This document shows positions 19,964 through 29,033 of a stretch of 64,000 nt of DNA, piece after piece. The notes beneath the pieces are model-generated. The model saw only the letters and a list, made by a program, of their open reading frames with translations, had not been told where the DNA came from and made no database searches. Each line of letters starts with the position of its first letter. Position 1 is the stretch's first letter. The DNA lies in assembly GCA_963666575.2 (NCBI GenBank), contig CAXXYG010000030.1, positions 1 through 64,000 on the forward strand, read 5' to 3'. The position numbers and the translations under genes were made by a program. This DNA comes from JABMQB01 sp963666575. GTDB lineage: Bacteria; Bacteroidota; Bacteroidia; Bacteroidales; Prolixibacteraceae.

Positions 19964-21307
19964 ATGAAAACATATGTATTGATACTGTTACTTAACTTAA
20001 CAACAGTAGTGCTTTTTGCTCAACCCGATTATTATGACAGCTTATGGAATGATCCTGAGATTGTTCAAAATATTGAATATAACACTGAAAAATACCGAAA
20101 AGGTGATGCAGTAGTTGAGATTATTAGTAAAGACGGAAGACTGGCTACTGGTGCAATTGTTGAAGTAAAACAGCAAACCCATGAATTTTTATTTGGGTGT
20201 AACTTATTCGTACTTGGGCAATTAGATTCAGAAGAATTGAATTCAAAATATGAAAAAGCTTTTATTAATTTGTTCAATTTTGCGACAATACCATTTTTTT
20301 GGAAGGATTTAGAACCTGAACCTGAGAAATTCAGGTTCTCAAAAAATGATTCTTTTATTTGGCGCAGGCCTGCACCTGACCCTTTAATCGACTGGTGTTA
20401 TGAACACAATATCACCCCTAAAGGGCATTGTTTGATGTATGTCAAGAATATAGCCATGCCTGAATGGACTGCAAAGGATAACCCCGAATTATTAATGCAA
20501 CAAGCCCATAAACACATTGTTGAGATAGCTGAACGTTATCAAGATAAGATGCCAATTTGGGATATTGCAAATGAAGAATACAAGAGGAAACGATCTCGCT
20601 CCCCGGAGTATTGGCATGAGGTGCCTGATGATTACCTTGCCTGGTGTTTTCGTGAAGCAAACGCTTCATTCCCCCCCAACGTAAAGTTGATCTACAATGA
20701 AGGTAAACATGCCCTTGATGCAAAAGAAGAGTATATGGACTATTTCTGTACTATAATGAAGGAAGGGCTTGATGTTGATGGGATGGGAATCCATGTGCAT
20801 TTTTGGGATGAATATGAACGAAACAGCCTGTTGTTAGGGAAACTACTCCCCCCTAAGAAGCTTATTGGGGATTTTGACAAGATTGGGAAAATGAACCTTC
20901 CGATTTACATCACTGAAATTACTATTCCAGGTATGGGCGAAAATGGGAATGGACTACAAGCAAAAATTGTAGAAAATATGTACCGTTTGTGGTTTAGTAC
21001 CCCTAATATGGCTGGTATTACTTGGTGGAACTTGGGAGATAATACAGCCTACGGAAATGAAAATAACCTAAAGGGTGGTTTATTGGATGAAAATATGGAC
21101 CAGAAACCAGCATACGAAATCTTGGACCGGTTAATCAACCATGAATGGAGAACTAATGAGGTTTTACAAACCGATAATTATGGGAAGGCTCGATTCTGGG
21201 GCTTTTACGGAAAATACATAATCGAAGTAAAATATCAAGGGAAAATGGTTAAAAAAGAAATAACCCTGAGGAAATCGGGAGACAACCATTTTACAATTCA
21301 ATTATAA
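19964..21307 (+). CDS. GH10 xylanase-like glycoside hydrolase
   Basis: 447 residues; signal peptide to about residue 19 (LLNLTTVVLFAQ), then a short beta segment (about 30-80), then the barrel. Acid/base Glu204 lies in WDIANEEY and nucleophile Glu318 in YITEITIPG, with GITWWNLGDNTAYG after it. The family motif GHxLxW is altered to KGHCLMYV (residues 153-160), losing the tryptophan near the -1 subsite, so specificity may differ from classical xylanases. The C-terminal ~50 residues form a further beta unit. It is the only undamaged member of this subtype; near-identical relatives are frameshifted (2001) or reduced to remnants (8548, 27406). Expected to be periplasmic or surface-exposed. Confidence 0.87.
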   Translation: MKTYVLILLLNLTTVVLFAQPDYYDSLWNDPEIVQNIEYNTEKYRKGDAVVEIISKDGRLATGAIVEVKQQTHEFLFGCNLFVLGQLDSEELNSKYEKAFINLFNFATIPFFWKDLEPEPEKFRFSKNDSFIWRRPAPDPLIDWCYEHNITPKGHCLMYVKNIAMPEWTAKDNPELLMQQAHKHIVEIAERYQDKMPIWDIANEEYKRKRSRSPEYWHEVPDDYLAWCFREANASFPPNVKLIYNEGKHALDAKEEYMDYFCTIMKEGLDVDGMGIHVHFWDEYERNSLLLGKLLPPKKLIGDFDKIGKMNLPIYITEITIPGMGENGNGLQAKIVENMYRLWFSTPNMAGITWWNLGDNTAYGNENNLKGGLLDENMDQKPAYEILDRLINHEWRTNEVLQTDNYGKARFWGFYGKYIIEVKYQGKMVKKEITLRKSGDNHFTIQL

Positions 21308-21406
21308 ATGAATACTGATTATTAGTTTAGTCATGATAGTGAGGAGGTTTATTAACTATCAATATTAATCAGTAATAAGGAATACAAGAAAAAAGAATAT
21401 TTTGAC

Positions 21407-22765
21407 ATGCAAAACTATATCGGGAAACCAGACAGGGACAGATTTGCGAAATGGAATACAATCAAAGTCAAATTAAATAGTCTCAACTTTTATCGACAAA
21501 AGAAAAACAACCTCTCAATCATTTTTCTTTTAATGTTTATTTATGGTTACCCACAGGTCGATCATAATATAAAAGATAAAACACCAAGGATTAAGTTCTC
21601 CGGTTTTATCAAGTATGAATTATTTGCAGATAATCGTCAGACGGTCAATGCGCGGGAAGGATTGGTAGTGTTGTATCCTGAAAATGTCTTATCTGATGCC
21701 AATGGACATGATGTCAATGCAGTTCGCAGTCTCAATATGCTATCTATTCATTCTAGGTTGAGGAGCGATATAAGTGGCCCGGTTTTTCTGGGAGCCCGCT
21801 CAAGTGGATTGGTGGAGGCAGATTTTTACGGGAATGAGAATATGAGTTTTAGCGATCTAAATGGATTAAGATTGTTCTGTGCATATATAAAATTTGACTG
21901 GGGGAGGACAGAATTATTAGCAGGCCAGTACTGGCACCCGATGTCAATACCTGGCTTTTTTCCCAACGTGGTAGCTTTTAGTGCCGGTGCCCCTTTTCAT
22001 CCTATGTCCCGCAATCCGCAAGTTTGTATTATTCAAACTATAGGAAAGGTGAAACTGATAGGATGTATGCTTTCACAGAGGGATTTTACAAGTACAGGCC
22101 CTAACGGCCCTGGATCCCAGTATTTAAGGAATTCCGGAATCCCCAACCTCCATTTCCAATTACAATGCGGTACCGACTCTTCATTTATCCAGGCAGGTAT
22201 AGGCATTGATTATAAAAAGCTTGTCCCCGAAATTTATACGAAAAATGATGCAGGGGAAATTTTTGCTACGAAAACGTCGTTAACAGGAATATCAATAATG
22301 GGGTTTGCAAAAGCCAAGACAAAACCACTAACAATAAAGGCACAGGGAGTATATGCACAAAACGGTTATGATCAGTTGATGCTGGGGGGCTATGCAATAA
22401 AAAGAATAATCAATGAACATACAGGGAAGAAAGAATTTTCAAACCTGAACACTTTATCTGTTTGGACAGATATACATTCCAATGGCAGGAAGTTTTTTGC
22501 CGGGCTTTTTTGTGGTTACAGCAAAAACCTGGGTTGTGGAGAGACAATACAGGGGCCTTTTTATTCTCGGGGCACGGACATAAGCAGCATATACCGGATA
22601 GCCCCCCGGATTGTATATACCGAAGGCCGTGTCGGAATTTCTTTGGAAGGCGAATACGCAACAGCCTTTTACGGAACAGAAAACGGGGACTCAGAAGGTG
22701 GAGTGACAGATACCGATCCAGTTTCCAATTTTAGATTATTGTTGTCACTTAAATATTCTTTTTGA
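21407..22765 (+). CDS. predicted outer-membrane beta-barrel (porin-like) protein
   Basis: 452 residues. A hydrophobic segment (LSIIFLLMFIYGYPQ, about 37-51) after a long charged leader suggests that the real start may be internal or that the leader is unusual. The rest has alternating amphipathic strands and ends in a phenylalanine strand (FRLLLSLKYSF), the outer-membrane insertion signal. IKFSGFIKYELFADNRQTV and DWGRTELLAGQYWHPM resemble DcaP-like or phosphate-porin-like Bacteroidota barrels. No specific substrate can be named. It follows the GH10 gene by about 100 bases and precedes an exported dehydroquinase-like gene by 17 bases, with which it is probably co-transcribed. Confidence 0.6.
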   Translation: MQNYIGKPDRDRFAKWNTIKVKLNSLNFYRQKKNNLSIIFLLMFIYGYPQVDHNIKDKTPRIKFSGFIKYELFADNRQTVNAREGLVVLYPENVLSDANGHDVNAVRSLNMLSIHSRLRSDISGPVFLGARSSGLVEADFYGNENMSFSDLNGLRLFCAYIKFDWGRTELLAGQYWHPMSIPGFFPNVVAFSAGAPFHPMSRNPQVCIIQTIGKVKLIGCMLSQRDFTSTGPNGPGSQYLRNSGIPNLHFQLQCGTDSSFIQAGIGIDYKKLVPEIYTKNDAGEIFATKTSLTGISIMGFAKAKTKPLTIKAQGVYAQNGYDQLMLGGYAIKRIINEHTGKKEFSNLNTLSVWTDIHSNGRKFFAGLFCGYSKNLGCGETIQGPFYSRGTDISSIYRIAPRIVYTEGRVGISLEGEYATAFYGTENGDSEGGVTDTDPVSNFRLLLSLKYSF

Positions 22766-22782
22766 TAAAAAAAATTATTAAT

Positions 22783-23748
22783 ATGAAAAGTAAGAATAAG
22801 AAAATAAATAACTTACCCCGAAGGGATTTTATTAAAAATACAGTGGCTATTTCTGCCGGTGTCATGGTTCTGCCCCAACAGATTATAAATGGAAAAGGCA
22901 ATAAACCACCAAATGACAAAGTTAACATAGGAAGTGCAGGCACTGAAGGGCAAACGGATAATAATAAAAAGAGGCTTTCTTTTTTAAACAAACCGTATCC
23001 GGTGATATCCGGAATTATATCCGGGCAAACACCTCAGGAATTGATAGCGGCAGCCAGGACTTCTGAGTCCGAGGGTGCCGAAGGTATAACAATTGACCTT
23101 AACGATTTAAAACCTGAATTCAGGAATTCCGAATCATTTAAAAGCATAATCAATTCGGTTAATTTACCATTTATGTTCTATTTCTACCGTAATGACAAGT
23201 GGAAAAAATCAAGCGAAGATTATCGCCAGGAGGTGTTACTTACTGCCGCAGAAGCAGGGGCCTCTATGATTGATGTGATGGGGGATTTGTATGACCCGTC
23301 ACCGAAGGAAATAACTTATAATAAAAACGCCATCGACACACAAAAGCGCCTTATCGATAAAATTCACAGCAAGGGTGCTGAAGTTTTGATATCCTCACAT
23401 ACGGGATGTTTCCTTACAACAGAAGAGGTCATAAAACACATGCAAGAACTTGAATCCCGCGGCCCGGATGTTGTGAAGATAGTAACGACCATCAACACGG
23501 AAGAAGAACTAGCCGAAGCTTTACGTACAACAATAGTTTTGAACAGTGAACTTAAAACGCCGTTCATTCACCTATGCAGTGGAAAATATGGTCGTCCGCA
23601 CCGTTTTATGTGTCCGGTACTAGGCACATCAATCCTGTTTGCTGTTCCTTATTATTCTGATCGTTACCAGGGTCTGGCACAGCCAATGATAAAATCTATG
23701 AAAGCAGTCATAGACAATATTAATTGGAATATAAAAGACATTGAGTAA
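22783..23748 (+). CDS. exported type I 3-dehydroquinate dehydratase-like protein
   Basis: I chose the ATG at 22783 rather than the TTG 21 bases upstream. The 321-residue product has a Tat-like leader (PRRDFIKNTVAISAGVMVLP, 12-31) and a TIM-barrel with the class I AroD catalytic pair: His206 in SSHTGCF and the Schiff-base lysine Lys232 in DVVKIVTTI, 26 residues apart as in the family. Classical AroD is cytoplasmic and acts in the shikimate pathway; a Tat leader and a place in a glycan locus are unusual and suggest an extracytoplasmic Schiff-base dehydration or aldolase-like reaction on a sugar-acid or quinate-like ligand, which is inference. It is followed by a DoxX-type membrane protein. Confidence 0.7.
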   Translation: MKSKNKKINNLPRRDFIKNTVAISAGVMVLPQQIINGKGNKPPNDKVNIGSAGTEGQTDNNKKRLSFLNKPYPVISGIISGQTPQELIAAARTSESEGAEGITIDLNDLKPEFRNSESFKSIINSVNLPFMFYFYRNDKWKKSSEDYRQEVLLTAAEAGASMIDVMGDLYDPSPKEITYNKNAIDTQKRLIDKIHSKGAEVLISSHTGCFLTTEEVIKHMQELESRGPDVVKIVTTINTEEELAEALRTTIVLNSELKTPFIHLCSGKYGRPHRFMCPVLGTSILFAVPYYSDRYQGLAQPMIKSMKAVIDNINWNIKDIE

Positions 23749-23842
23749 TTGGATATGCACAAAAGACAAGGAATAAAAACTTTGTTATAACCGGCTCAAA
23801 AAAACAATTTGGATTAATAAGAAATTTATAACATCGATCTTT

Positions 23843-25408
23843 ATGAGAAATATTATTACCATTATTCGTGTGGCCATCGGTTGGCATTTCCTGTATGAAG
23901 GATGCATCAAACTCTTTGCAGATAACTGGTCTGCAGAATCTTTTTTGAACAATACCCAAAGTTTCCTTTCGGGGTTCTATCATTGGTTGGCAGTTTCTCC
24001 CGAACGGCTTACCGTAATCGACTTCTTTAATGTGTGGGGATTGGTTTTGATCGGGTTGGCATTATTTCTCGGAGTGCTCGTCCATTGGGCATCCCTTGCC
24101 GGGGCTTTGCTGCTTGTGTTGTACTATTTTGCATATCCGCCTTTCGGTGCTTCTTTGCTGACAAGCGACGGATCGGTGTATATCATTAACCAACTGTTTA
24201 TTGAAGCGGCAATTCTTATCTTTCTCTTTTGTTACAAGGAAAGGGGCTATGGTCTGGATAACGCTGTTCGTTTATTAAGAGGAAAGAAATACGGATTGGA
24301 TCATGCAGTTCGTTTTTTGAGGGGAAAAAGGAAAGAGCCTGCAACCGTTTCGGTAGATGCACCCACAGATGTTAACAAACGGCGCGAAATGTTGAAAAAT
24401 CTAACTGTCCTGCCTATTTTGGGTTTAACGGGATATAGCGCTTTCCGAAATTCGAATTTATACAGTACGGATGCCACATCGGGGGCAACTGAACCTTTAC
24501 AGGTTAATCGGTTAGCGTTAAGCGAATTGAAAGGTGAAATGCCCAAGGGAAAACTTGGCAATCACGAATTAAGCCGGTTAATCATGGGCGGAAATCTGTT
24601 TGATGGGACTGCTCATGCACGAGATTTGCTTTATGTCAGCTCGCTCTTCAAATCCTATAACACAGAAAAGAAAATATTTGAAACACTGATGCTATGTGAA
24701 CAAGCTGGCATTAATTGTATAGCCGTTAGCGACTGGGTTGTTCATTCAAAAATATTGAATAAATACAAAAAACTAACTGGCAGTAAAATCAAAGTAATTA
24801 ATTATTTCTTGTTCACTGAAGATAGTGACAAAAATAACGAGGGACTTAAAAAAGCTATTGATTTAGGTGTAGACATTATTCAGGTGCATGGCACTATTGG
24901 CGACAGAATGGTTTTCAACAGCCGCTTGGACGTGATTGACGATTTGTTGAATCTCATACGTCAAAATGGTGTTGTGGCTGGATTGGCAGCACATGACATT
25001 CATGCCTTGATCGCTTGCGAACAAAACAGTATTATTCCAGACTATTACATGAAAACGATGCACAACGATAATTATTGGTCGGCGCATCCGCGAGAAAACC
25101 GTAAGGTGTTCGAAATGTCAAGTCCTGACAGGCTTAAAAGCGATCACAATATGTGGCACGATAACCTTTTCGATACTTTCCCCGATCGAACTGTTGAATT
25201 TATTTACCATACAAAGATTCCAGTGATAGGATTCAAGGTTCTTGCCGGAGGAGCTATCGATCCTAAAGACGGTTTCAAATATGGATTCGAAAACGGTGCA
25301 GATTTCATCTGTGCAGGAATGTTTGACTTTCAGATAGTAAACGACGTAAATATTTGTATTGATACATTAAATAACCTGAAAAATAGAAACCGAGAGTGGT
25401 ATGCTTAA
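23843..25408 (+). CDS. DoxX-like membrane domain fused to a TIM-barrel (aldo/keto reductase-like) domain
   Basis: 521 residues in three parts. Residues 1-132 are a four-helix DoxX-like membrane domain (RVAIGWHFLYEGCIKLF, WGLVLIGLALFLGVLVHWAS). Residues 135-163 contain a near-perfect tandem 14-residue duplication (YGLDNAVRLLRGKK / YGLDHAVRFLRGKR). From 179 a second Tat-like leader (KRREMLKNLTVLPILGLTGY) introduces a TIM-barrel region (about 225-521) with LSRLIMGGNLFDG, DIIQVHG and GFKVLAGGAI, similar to proteins usually labelled aldo/keto reductase-like. In many genomes these two parts would be separate genes; here a membrane domain appears to anchor the barrel. The electron donor and substrate are unknown. 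It lies 94 bases after the dehydroquinase-like gene. Confidence 0.62.
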   Translation: MRNIITIIRVAIGWHFLYEGCIKLFADNWSAESFLNNTQSFLSGFYHWLAVSPERLTVIDFFNVWGLVLIGLALFLGVLVHWASLAGALLLVLYYFAYPPFGASLLTSDGSVYIINQLFIEAAILIFLFCYKERGYGLDNAVRLLRGKKYGLDHAVRFLRGKRKEPATVSVDAPTDVNKRREMLKNLTVLPILGLTGYSAFRNSNLYSTDATSGATEPLQVNRLALSELKGEMPKGKLGNHELSRLIMGGNLFDGTAHARDLLYVSSLFKSYNTEKKIFETLMLCEQAGINCIAVSDWVVHSKILNKYKKLTGSKIKVINYFLFTEDSDKNNEGLKKAIDLGVDIIQVHGTIGDRMVFNSRLDVIDDLLNLIRQNGVVAGLAAHDIHALIACEQNSIIPDYYMKTMHNDNYWSAHPRENRKVFEMSSPDRLKSDHNMWHDNLFDTFPDRTVEFIYHTKIPVIGFKVLAGGAIDPKDGFKYGFENGADFICAGMFDFQIVNDVNICIDTLNNLKNRNREWYA

Positions 25409-25587
25409 TATTTTTTCAATTAAACCAAAAATAGTTATAAAAATAGGATACTTAACTTAAAATAAGATGAATTCAGATAAAAGTAATTATGAAATAGAAA
25501 ATGGAAAGCTGAAAGGAGGTATTACTGATGCAAAGCCAATCCCAATTTTAGGACATTATTGTCTGTTAAATATTTTTTTATAAAACA
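25409..25587. other. upstream region of deleted sulfatase
   Basis: Around 25547-25585 the sequence (caattttaggacatta, then tgtctgtt) repeats the leader of the intact sulfatase at 17417-17447. Most of a third sulfatase gene has therefore been deleted here, leaving its upstream piece and its C-terminus. Confidence 0.55.
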
Positions 25588-25794
25588 ATGAAAGAATTTT
25601 TCAGGAACGACAATATGGATTTGACTCTGATGGCGGTGAATTATTTATTGTATATGGATAATAAACAGCCTTTTGTCGAAACCATTCGCGAAGTGCATGA
25701 AATGCCAGGGCGCACCTACAATGTAAAAGCTGCCTGTATGGATTTTTTGGGAAGCCTGGGCCTTGTCCCCAATAATCCTGATTATAGCGAATAG
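25588..25794 (+). pseudogene. sulfatase C-terminal stub
   Basis: The 68 residues are almost identical to the last 68 of the sulfatase at 5038-6937 (NMDLTLMAVNYLLYMDNKQP through LVPNNPDYSE). No catalytic motif remains. It is joined to a leader-like region related to 17417, so this is an internal-deletion derivative, not a gene. Confidence 0.85.
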
Positions 25795-25811
25795 GAACTA
25801 AAATATAAAAA

Positions 25812-27404
25812 ATGGACCGTAAAAAATTCTTAAAACACATAGTACTTTCTGCCCCGGCGGCAATTTTTGCTTTAAATACAGGGGAATTGTATAGTATGCC
25901 AATGGATCAAAAACCTAACAGGATTAAAGTTGGTTTCGCAAAATGTAGCCTTGTGCCGGTAATAAAATCATCAGTTGCCTTTAGGCGTGGCCTTGAATCG
26001 ATATGTGCTGTAATAAAAAATAACAATGCCCGTATTGCTATTGTTGCACTTGACTTAATAGAAATAACACCCCAAACCAATATATTCCTTCAAAAAAGGA
26101 TCAGTGAATTAACAGGATTCCTGGAGGAATGTATTTTATTGCACACAACACATACACATGCATCGCCATGGGATTCGCGCGAAGAAAATTCTTTGGACGG
26201 CCTTGGAGACGAAATTGCGAAAACAATCATAAAGGCTGACAAAAAAGCAGTACCGGCAAAACTAAAAACAGGCAATGCAGATGTCGGCAAATCACTGAGT
26301 TTCCAAAGGATTGGCTGTGCCGGTGACGAGTTGGGTTACCAGAGTTTTTGGTATGGCTTTCAATACAGGGAAGGAGATAACAGTCCTGATGCCAGTGCTT
26401 TGGTTAATGAAATGAAATCGAGGTGGCTTGGCAATGAACCTGAATACAAAGCCGGTGAGGCACCTGTACGGTTTAACCGTAAAGTAGACCCATTAGTACA
26501 AACAATGGCTTTTGAAGATATGGAAGGGAATGCCTTGGGTTCCATAGTACGATTCAGTGCCCATGCTGGCCCTGCTGATGCTTGTAAAGAAAGGATGTAT
26601 GATCCTGATTATCCAGCAGTTGTCCGTGACTGTATGGAAGATGGACTTGGGGGTATAGGAATGTATATTAGCGGGCCATTAGGAAATTTAGCTCCAAAAG
26701 TAAAAATTGACTATGTTATTAACAAAAACATAAAACTACCGGAATTTTACTTAGGCCCCACGTGGGCTATCGTAGCAAAAAACGATAAACAAGCTCTTGC
26801 AGAACGTGACAGGATTGGTAAAAAAATAGCATTTGCTGCATTAGAGAGTATCAAAGGGCATAGTACAGAAGAAATCAGCACATTTTTGTTTCAAACAAAA
26901 ATGTTCGAACTGCCTCTTGACCCCAATTTACCAAAAAGCAGAGAGGAAATTGAACTAACTAAAAAAATGCTGATCCCTGAATATAATGCTTTTAAAAGGC
27001 TTGGGAAAAACATACGCGAACTACGTCTATTAGCGAATCGGCTTAACTGGCTGGAATGGACAAAACAATTTGTTGATTTAATTAGTTCTAATGACAGGGA
27101 AGCTGGATATACCAGGCTTCCACTTTCTGCTTTAAAAATTAACAATACGTGCTTTGCATTTATGCATTCCGAACCTATGGCTGAAACATCCCTTGAACTT
27201 CGAAAAGTATTTCCTGATTTAAATCTAATACCTGTTTGTTTAACAGGAGGCACAACCCAATACATTCCAACCTCAGAAATAATTGATATGGGCGGATATG
27301 AAGGAAGGGCAACAATTATTTCCAGAGGTGGTGAAGAGAAAATACGAAAAGATATTGGCTTTATGATAACAGGAATGTTAAAGCAAAATATAAATTCAGA
27401 TTAA
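25812..27404 (+). CDS. neutral/alkaline ceramidase-like exported protein, second intact copy
   Basis: 530 residues, paralogous to 6953-8524, with the same leader (MDRKKFLKHIVLSAPAAIFA), the zinc-type motif HTTHTHASPW at 111-120, RFSAHAGPAD and GPLGNLAPK. The first ~165 codons are nearly identical at the nucleotide level to the 6953 copy, while from about codon 170 many silent and replacement differences appear, as expected from a gene-conversion tract or recombination. The C-terminus is seven residues longer (KQNINSD). It stands between the sulfatase stub and a GH10 remnant, the same order as in the first module. The substrate is not known. Confidence 0.72.
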   Translation: MDRKKFLKHIVLSAPAAIFALNTGELYSMPMDQKPNRIKVGFAKCSLVPVIKSSVAFRRGLESICAVIKNNNARIAIVALDLIEITPQTNIFLQKRISELTGFLEECILLHTTHTHASPWDSREENSLDGLGDEIAKTIIKADKKAVPAKLKTGNADVGKSLSFQRIGCAGDELGYQSFWYGFQYREGDNSPDASALVNEMKSRWLGNEPEYKAGEAPVRFNRKVDPLVQTMAFEDMEGNALGSIVRFSAHAGPADACKERMYDPDYPAVVRDCMEDGLGGIGMYISGPLGNLAPKVKIDYVINKNIKLPEFYLGPTWAIVAKNDKQALAERDRIGKKIAFAALESIKGHSTEEISTFLFQTKMFELPLDPNLPKSREEIELTKKMLIPEYNAFKRLGKNIRELRLLANRLNWLEWTKQFVDLISSNDREAGYTRLPLSALKINNTCFAFMHSEPMAETSLELRKVFPDLNLIPVCLTGGTTQYIPTSEIIDMGGYEGRATIISRGGEEKIRKDIGFMITGMLKQNINSD

Positions 27405-27405
27405 G

Positions 27406-27599
27406 ATGAAAACATGTATATTGATTCTGTTATTCAATTTAACAACAGTTGTGCTTTTTGCACATTACTTATTTCTGGCAAGGCGAAAAAGGAAATGAAA
27501 TCAAACAAAATTGCAGAAAACATGTATTTTTTATGGTTCAGTACAATTGTTAAGGCATGTAATAACTGGTGGAATTTAGGGAAAAACAATCTATACTAA
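27406..27599 (+). pseudogene. GH10 remnant, second copy
   Basis: Same structure as 8548-8744: the GH10 signal peptide start (LFNLTTVVLFAHYLFLARRK) is fused across a deletion to the KIAENMYFLWFSTI ... NNWWNLGKNN piece from the C-terminal third. The frame changes between the two pieces. The identical deletion join in both copies shows a shared origin. Confidence 0.75.
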
Positions 27600-27764
27600 T
27601 GAAAACGATACTAAATTATGAAAATAAATCAATGAGCAAAAAATAGGATTTGTCATTGTTTGGATAATTTAATAAAATACAAACTATTAAAAATATGAAT
27701 ATGTAATATAATTAAACCCTCATAATTATGTATGTTAATAACCCGGATCAAATAATAAAAAAAC

Positions 27765-28583
27765 TTGAGAAAGAACTGGATGAAATCAATCAATCAATCA
27801 AAAGAAGATTCTGTAATAAAGATCAAAAAGGCAATTGGTATCAGTTCTTTGGCTCTTACAGATTTACGTAAGTTTATTGTTGATAATAAATTCAAAAACA
27901 AACAGGAAGAAATTCATTTTTTTAAACATATTAAACCACCGGTTTATGCCAAATTTTTATACTATTCCAAACTCCTTAAAATTGAATGTAACCGCCCAAC
28001 CAGTACAATTAATTTTCAGAAACAATATTTAGAATTGAGCCTGGTGTGTTTGGAAAAGTATTTCGCGAACAATTCTGTTTTCTATAAATACAACAGGTTA
28101 AAACTAACAGAAATGGATGATAAATATTTTTTGCGCGGATGCAAAGAAGTCCCACAAAGCACAAATGACCTCCATTTTCTTATCGATAAAGAGTTTTCAA
28201 CATGCCACGACGGAACCAAAGCAAAAATTATGGCACATGAAATGCTTATCGATTATATTAAATCAGACCTTGAAGAATTAGAAAATTTAAAATCATCAAT
28301 AAACACCACCACCAATGAAAGTAAAAAATATGAATTACAATGGACTGAAAGTAAAATTGCATTGGTCGAATTAATTTATGCCCTTCATTCATCAGGGGCA
28401 ATAAACAAGGGAATAGCTGATATAAAAAAACTAGCAAAATGTTTCGAGGAAGTATTTAACATCGAATTAGGAGAATATTATCGGACATACCTCGAAATCC
28501 GTAACCGTAAAATCGACCGTACCAAATTTCTTGATTCTATTAAAGAATCCCTTTTAAAACGAATGAATGATGCTGATAAATAA
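27765..28583 (+). CDS. RteC-family protein, N-terminus disturbed by an AATC repeat
   Basis: The 272-residue product from a TTG start shows RteC family features: EEIHFFKHIKPPVYAKFLYY, TCHDGTKAKIMAHEMLIDYI, and a C-terminal ESKIALVELIYALHSSGAIN ... LGEYYRTYLEIRNRKIDRTK block with HTH character. RteC proteins regulate excision of conjugative transposons in Bacteroides. The family start is probably the ATG at 27728 (MYVNNPDQIIKKLEKELDEI), as in the copy at 8873, but the tract gaaatcaatcaatcaatc contains one more AATC unit than that copy, shifting the frame. It is either translated from an internal start or switched off. A terminator follows. No relaxase or integrase is nearby. Confidence 0.7.
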   Translation: MRKNWMKSINQSKEDSVIKIKKAIGISSLALTDLRKFIVDNKFKNKQEEIHFFKHIKPPVYAKFLYYSKLLKIECNRPTSTINFQKQYLELSLVCLEKYFANNSVFYKYNRLKLTEMDDKYFLRGCKEVPQSTNDLHFLIDKEFSTCHDGTKAKIMAHEMLIDYIKSDLEELENLKSSINTTTNESKKYELQWTESKIALVELIYALHSSGAINKGIADIKKLAKCFEEVFNIELGEYYRTYLEIRNRKIDRTKFLDSIKESLLKRMNDADK

Positions 28584-28655
28584 ATAAAATGATTTTTGAT
28601 CCTTGTTGTTTAATACTTTAATGAGTGAAATGGGGAGATGGTTTAGTTAGTCTGG

Positions 28656-28697
28656 GCCCCGGTTTGGGAATTTAAAGGACCAGCCGGGGCTGTTTTT
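28656..28697 (+). terminator. rho-independent terminator
   Basis: GCCCCGG (28656-28662) pairs with CCGGGGC (28684-28690), followed by tgttttt. The TTTAGTTAGTCTG word precedes it exactly as at the paralogous terminator 9351-9397, marking the end of the duplicated segment. Confidence 0.78.
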
Positions 28698-28759
28698 AAA
28701 ACCGAAGCGTGAAATTTTACTTTTTCAAATAAAAGCCTTTAGGCTGATTTAACTTTTAC

Positions 28760-28767
28760 TAACTTTG
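28760..28767 (+). promoter_or_regulatory. Bacteroidetes-type -7 element
   Basis: TAACTTTG fits the Bacteroidetes -7 consensus TAnnTTTG exactly. No convincing -33 TTTG is seen 19-21 bases upstream. If used, transcription would run through the large hairpin at 28847 and into the 86-aa ORF. Confidence 0.35.
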
Positions 28768-28846
28768 TAAAAACAATAAATGAACAACATAGAAAAAACG
28801 AAATAACAAGATAGTAAAATATTAGAGCGTTAGCTTTTATTCTTGT

Positions 28847-29017
28847 AAGAGAAAACCACCAATTTTTGAACACCACTGGAGTAATAAGTATAACGCCCAC
28901 GTTTTGCGTGGGCTGTACTTATTTGTGGTGTGGGTGCTTGGTGGTACCTCTCTTGCGGATATTGTGACAGTTCCACGCTCTTTTTTTGTAGTTTATCCGT
29001 CCTGGAACTACCGGATA
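28847..29017 (+). other. structured leader: 108-nt nested hairpin plus second stem
   Basis: Four successive arm pairs are nested around a five-base loop: AAGAGA/TCTCTT, ACCACCAA/TTGGTGGT, CACCAC/GTGGTG, AATAAGTA/TACTTATT, with GCCCACG/CGTGGGC at the top (28847-28954). A second stem AGTTCCA/TGGAACT (28969-28975 / 29003-29009), overlapped by TATCCG/CGGATA, ends 17 bases before the next ORF. Such conserved-looking secondary structure without a long ORF suggests a functional RNA or a mobile-element hairpin. I do not recognise it as a known riboswitch. Confidence 0.55.
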
Positions 29018-29033
29018 CTAAAACTGAAATACA

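Noticed and set aside
21407..22765. Carbohydrate-binding surface lipoprotein of the SusE/F type
   Set aside because: No lipobox; a C-terminal aromatic strand and alternating strands favour an outer-membrane barrel.
27765..28583. Active conjugative transposon regulated by RteC
   Set aside because: No tra, mobilisation or integrase genes follow, so only the regulator-like gene remains.
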